Shown one piece after another: positions 4,670-5,567 of a DNA stretch of 5,567 nucleotides. The position numbers and the translations under genes are program-made. Positions within the stretch are counted from its first letter, which is position 1, and every line of letters begins with the position of its first letter. This stretch comes from an uncultured Bacilli bacterium (GTDB taxonomy: Bacteria > Bacillota_I > Bacilli_A > RF39 > UBA660): assembly GCA_947629075.1 (NCBI GenBank), contig CANRCI010000079.1, forward strand, positions 1 through 5,567. Reading direction: 5' to 3'. Below the pieces are notes generated by a model. The model was not told where the DNA came from. It saw nothing but the letters and a program-made list of their open reading frames with translations, and searched no databases.

Positions 4670-5567
4670 CGATAATATATACCAATTAGAATCGATTCTT
4701 CCCACCGAAATTTCAATGGTGTTTTTAGCAGAATTCTTTTCTTTTGGCAACTTTTGTACTATATCAACTTTAACGCGATATCCTTTATCTACTTTTACTT
4801 CTCCTTTAGCACAAGTAGCTGAAAAACTTTCTTCTAAATCGATGATATCATCGCGACTAAGTTCTTTTTTGCTCTTTATTTCATATGTCGTATCAATACC
4901 AGGATTTTCTTTTTGTGGTTGTAAAAGTGAATCTACCAAAATCTTAAACTGTTCATTTCTAGCAGCACAAGGTGGATAAGTATTTAAAATTCCTTTAGTA
5001 TCGAGATTATTTAATGAAGTAAAGTAATTATCGATCGGTGTTTCATAAGTTCCATAAGTTTTAAAATAGTAAATGTACATAAACATTACTACTATAGTTA
5101 AAGTAATTATGACAATTAATGCATATAAAAGTTTTACTTTTAACGATCTTTTAGCTTTTTTCTTTTTCTTCTTTTCTGTTTTCTTGGCCGGTTCAATATT
5201 TATATTACCATTATTAGGTTGTTCTACTAACTTATCTGAAGGTATTGGCATACCAGCTAAATTAGTAAATTCTTGTTTAGGTTTAATCTCTTTTTTACCA
5301 CTCTTAGCTTTTGCTTCTTCAACTGGTTCATGGACCTCTTGTTTATCTACCTGATGACTTGGTTTAGGAGTATCATGAACAACTTTTTCTTTTGGTTTTT
5401 CTTCTTTTTTAACTTCTGTCTCTTTAGAAGCAACAGTCTTTTTCTCTTCATCCTTTTTCTTTTTAGCCTTAGACTTACTAACCAATGGTGTATCACCACT
5501 TACTTTAGCTGCTTTTGGTTTTGCTTTGGAAGCAACAGCTTTTTTAGGATGACTTACTTTTTTAGCA
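4667..5567 (-). CDS. Lys-rich single-pass membrane protein with extracytoplasmic C-terminal domain, N-terminal end outside window
   Basis: I cannot name this gene. The frame is open to the right edge, so 299 residues are visible and the true start lies beyond. A TTG at 5485 is not a credible start because the same Lys/Ala-rich composition (KKAVASKAKPKAAKV) continues upstream of it. Visible residues 1 to about 140 are low-complexity and rich in Lys, Glu, Pro and Ala, probably disordered. A basic stretch KKTEKKKKKKAKR (128-140) precedes one membrane helix (about 146-168, LLYALIVIITLTIVVMFMYIY). By the positive-inside rule the Lys-rich arm is cytoplasmic and the C-terminal 130 residues lie outside. 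That outer part begins ETPIDNYFTSLNNLDTKGIL, a pattern reminiscent of NTF2-like extracellular domains (inference), and has two Cys (200 and 252) that could pair. The gene ends at a strong terminator and is not part of the mrnC operon. Confidence 0.85.
   Translation of the reverse strand, partial: AKKVSHPKKAVASKAKPKAAKVSGDTPLVSKSKAKKKKDEEKKTVASKETEVKKEEKPKEKVVHDTPKPSHQVDKQEVHEPVEEAKAKSGKKEIKPKQEFTNLAGMPIPSDKLVEQPNNGNINIEPAKKTEKKKKKKAKRSLKVKLLYALIVIITLTIVVMFMYIYYFKTYGTYETPIDNYFTSLNNLDTKGILNTYPPCAARNEQFKILVDSLLQPQKENPGIDTTYEIKSKKELSRDDIIDLEESFSATCAKGEVKVDKGYRVKVDIVQKLPKEKNSAKNTIEISVGRIDSNWYILS

Noticed and set aside
5150..5185. A-rich Lys codon run as a programmed frameshift site
   Set aside because: The AAAAAAG run is not in the frame needed for a -1 slippery heptamer, and the zero frame continues into a sensible membrane helix and outer domain.
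4716..5354. Two plus-strand open frames (4716-4979 and 5073-5354) opposite the Lys-rich gene
   Set aside because: The Phe/Leu-rich translations are the expected complement of Lys/Glu-rich codons; neither resembles a known protein.
1..5567. Possible Mollicutes code 4 (TGA as Trp), since no gene here ends in TGA
   Set aside because: No in-frame TGA interrupts any gene, and the Trp codons in whiA, rlmB, the 210-residue gene and the Lys-rich gene are all TGG. Eight stops without TGA is unremarkable at this base composition.

Overview
The window is a compact, AT-rich stretch of a Firmicutes-type (low-GC Gram-positive) chromosome. Seven genes lie on the minus strand and one cut-off gene lies on the plus strand. 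Gene order (mrnC-rlmB-sigH, and yvcK-whiA near clpP), strong AGGAGG-type ribosome binding sites and the protein motifs all point to Bacilli or a neighbouring lineage. The YvcK variants (DSGRSTG, SMGSLYTS) resemble forms I recall from Erysipelotrichia/Mollicutes-like bacteria; this is an impression from memory, not a search. All four Trp residues I checked are TGG and no frame is interrupted by TGA, so the standard bacterial code fits. The stop codons are six TAA and two TAG.

Layout. Positions 1-254 (+) are the C-terminal end of ClpP, converging on whiA across one small bidirectional terminator (about 254-281). Positions 2161-270 (-) are yvcK(glmR)-whiA, transcribed from a promoter just upstream of yvcK. 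Positions 2853-2221 (-) are an unrecognised 210-residue protein with a C-terminal membrane anchor, its own extended -10 promoter and a terminator. Positions 4598-2915 (-) are mrnC-rlmB-sigH, tightly packed and translationally coupled. Positions 5567-4667 (-) are the end of a Lys-rich, single-pass membrane protein of unknown function, closed by a clear terminator that separates it from mrnC. No gene-free stretch exceeds about 60 bases.

Function. The mrnC-rlmB-sigH block combines 23S rRNA maturation, 23S rRNA 2'-O-methylation and an alternative sigma factor. yvcK-whiA combines a cell-envelope/carbon-metabolism regulator with a DNA-binding protein linked to division and chromosome segregation. 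ClpP is the general protease core. These are housekeeping genes, and I see no mobile element, CRISPR array, RNA gene or defence cassette. The parts least explained by known families are the tail-anchored 210-residue protein between sigH and yvcK, the Lys-rich membrane protein, and a recurring promoter layout that predicts transcripts starting at or just before the Shine-Dalgarno sequence.
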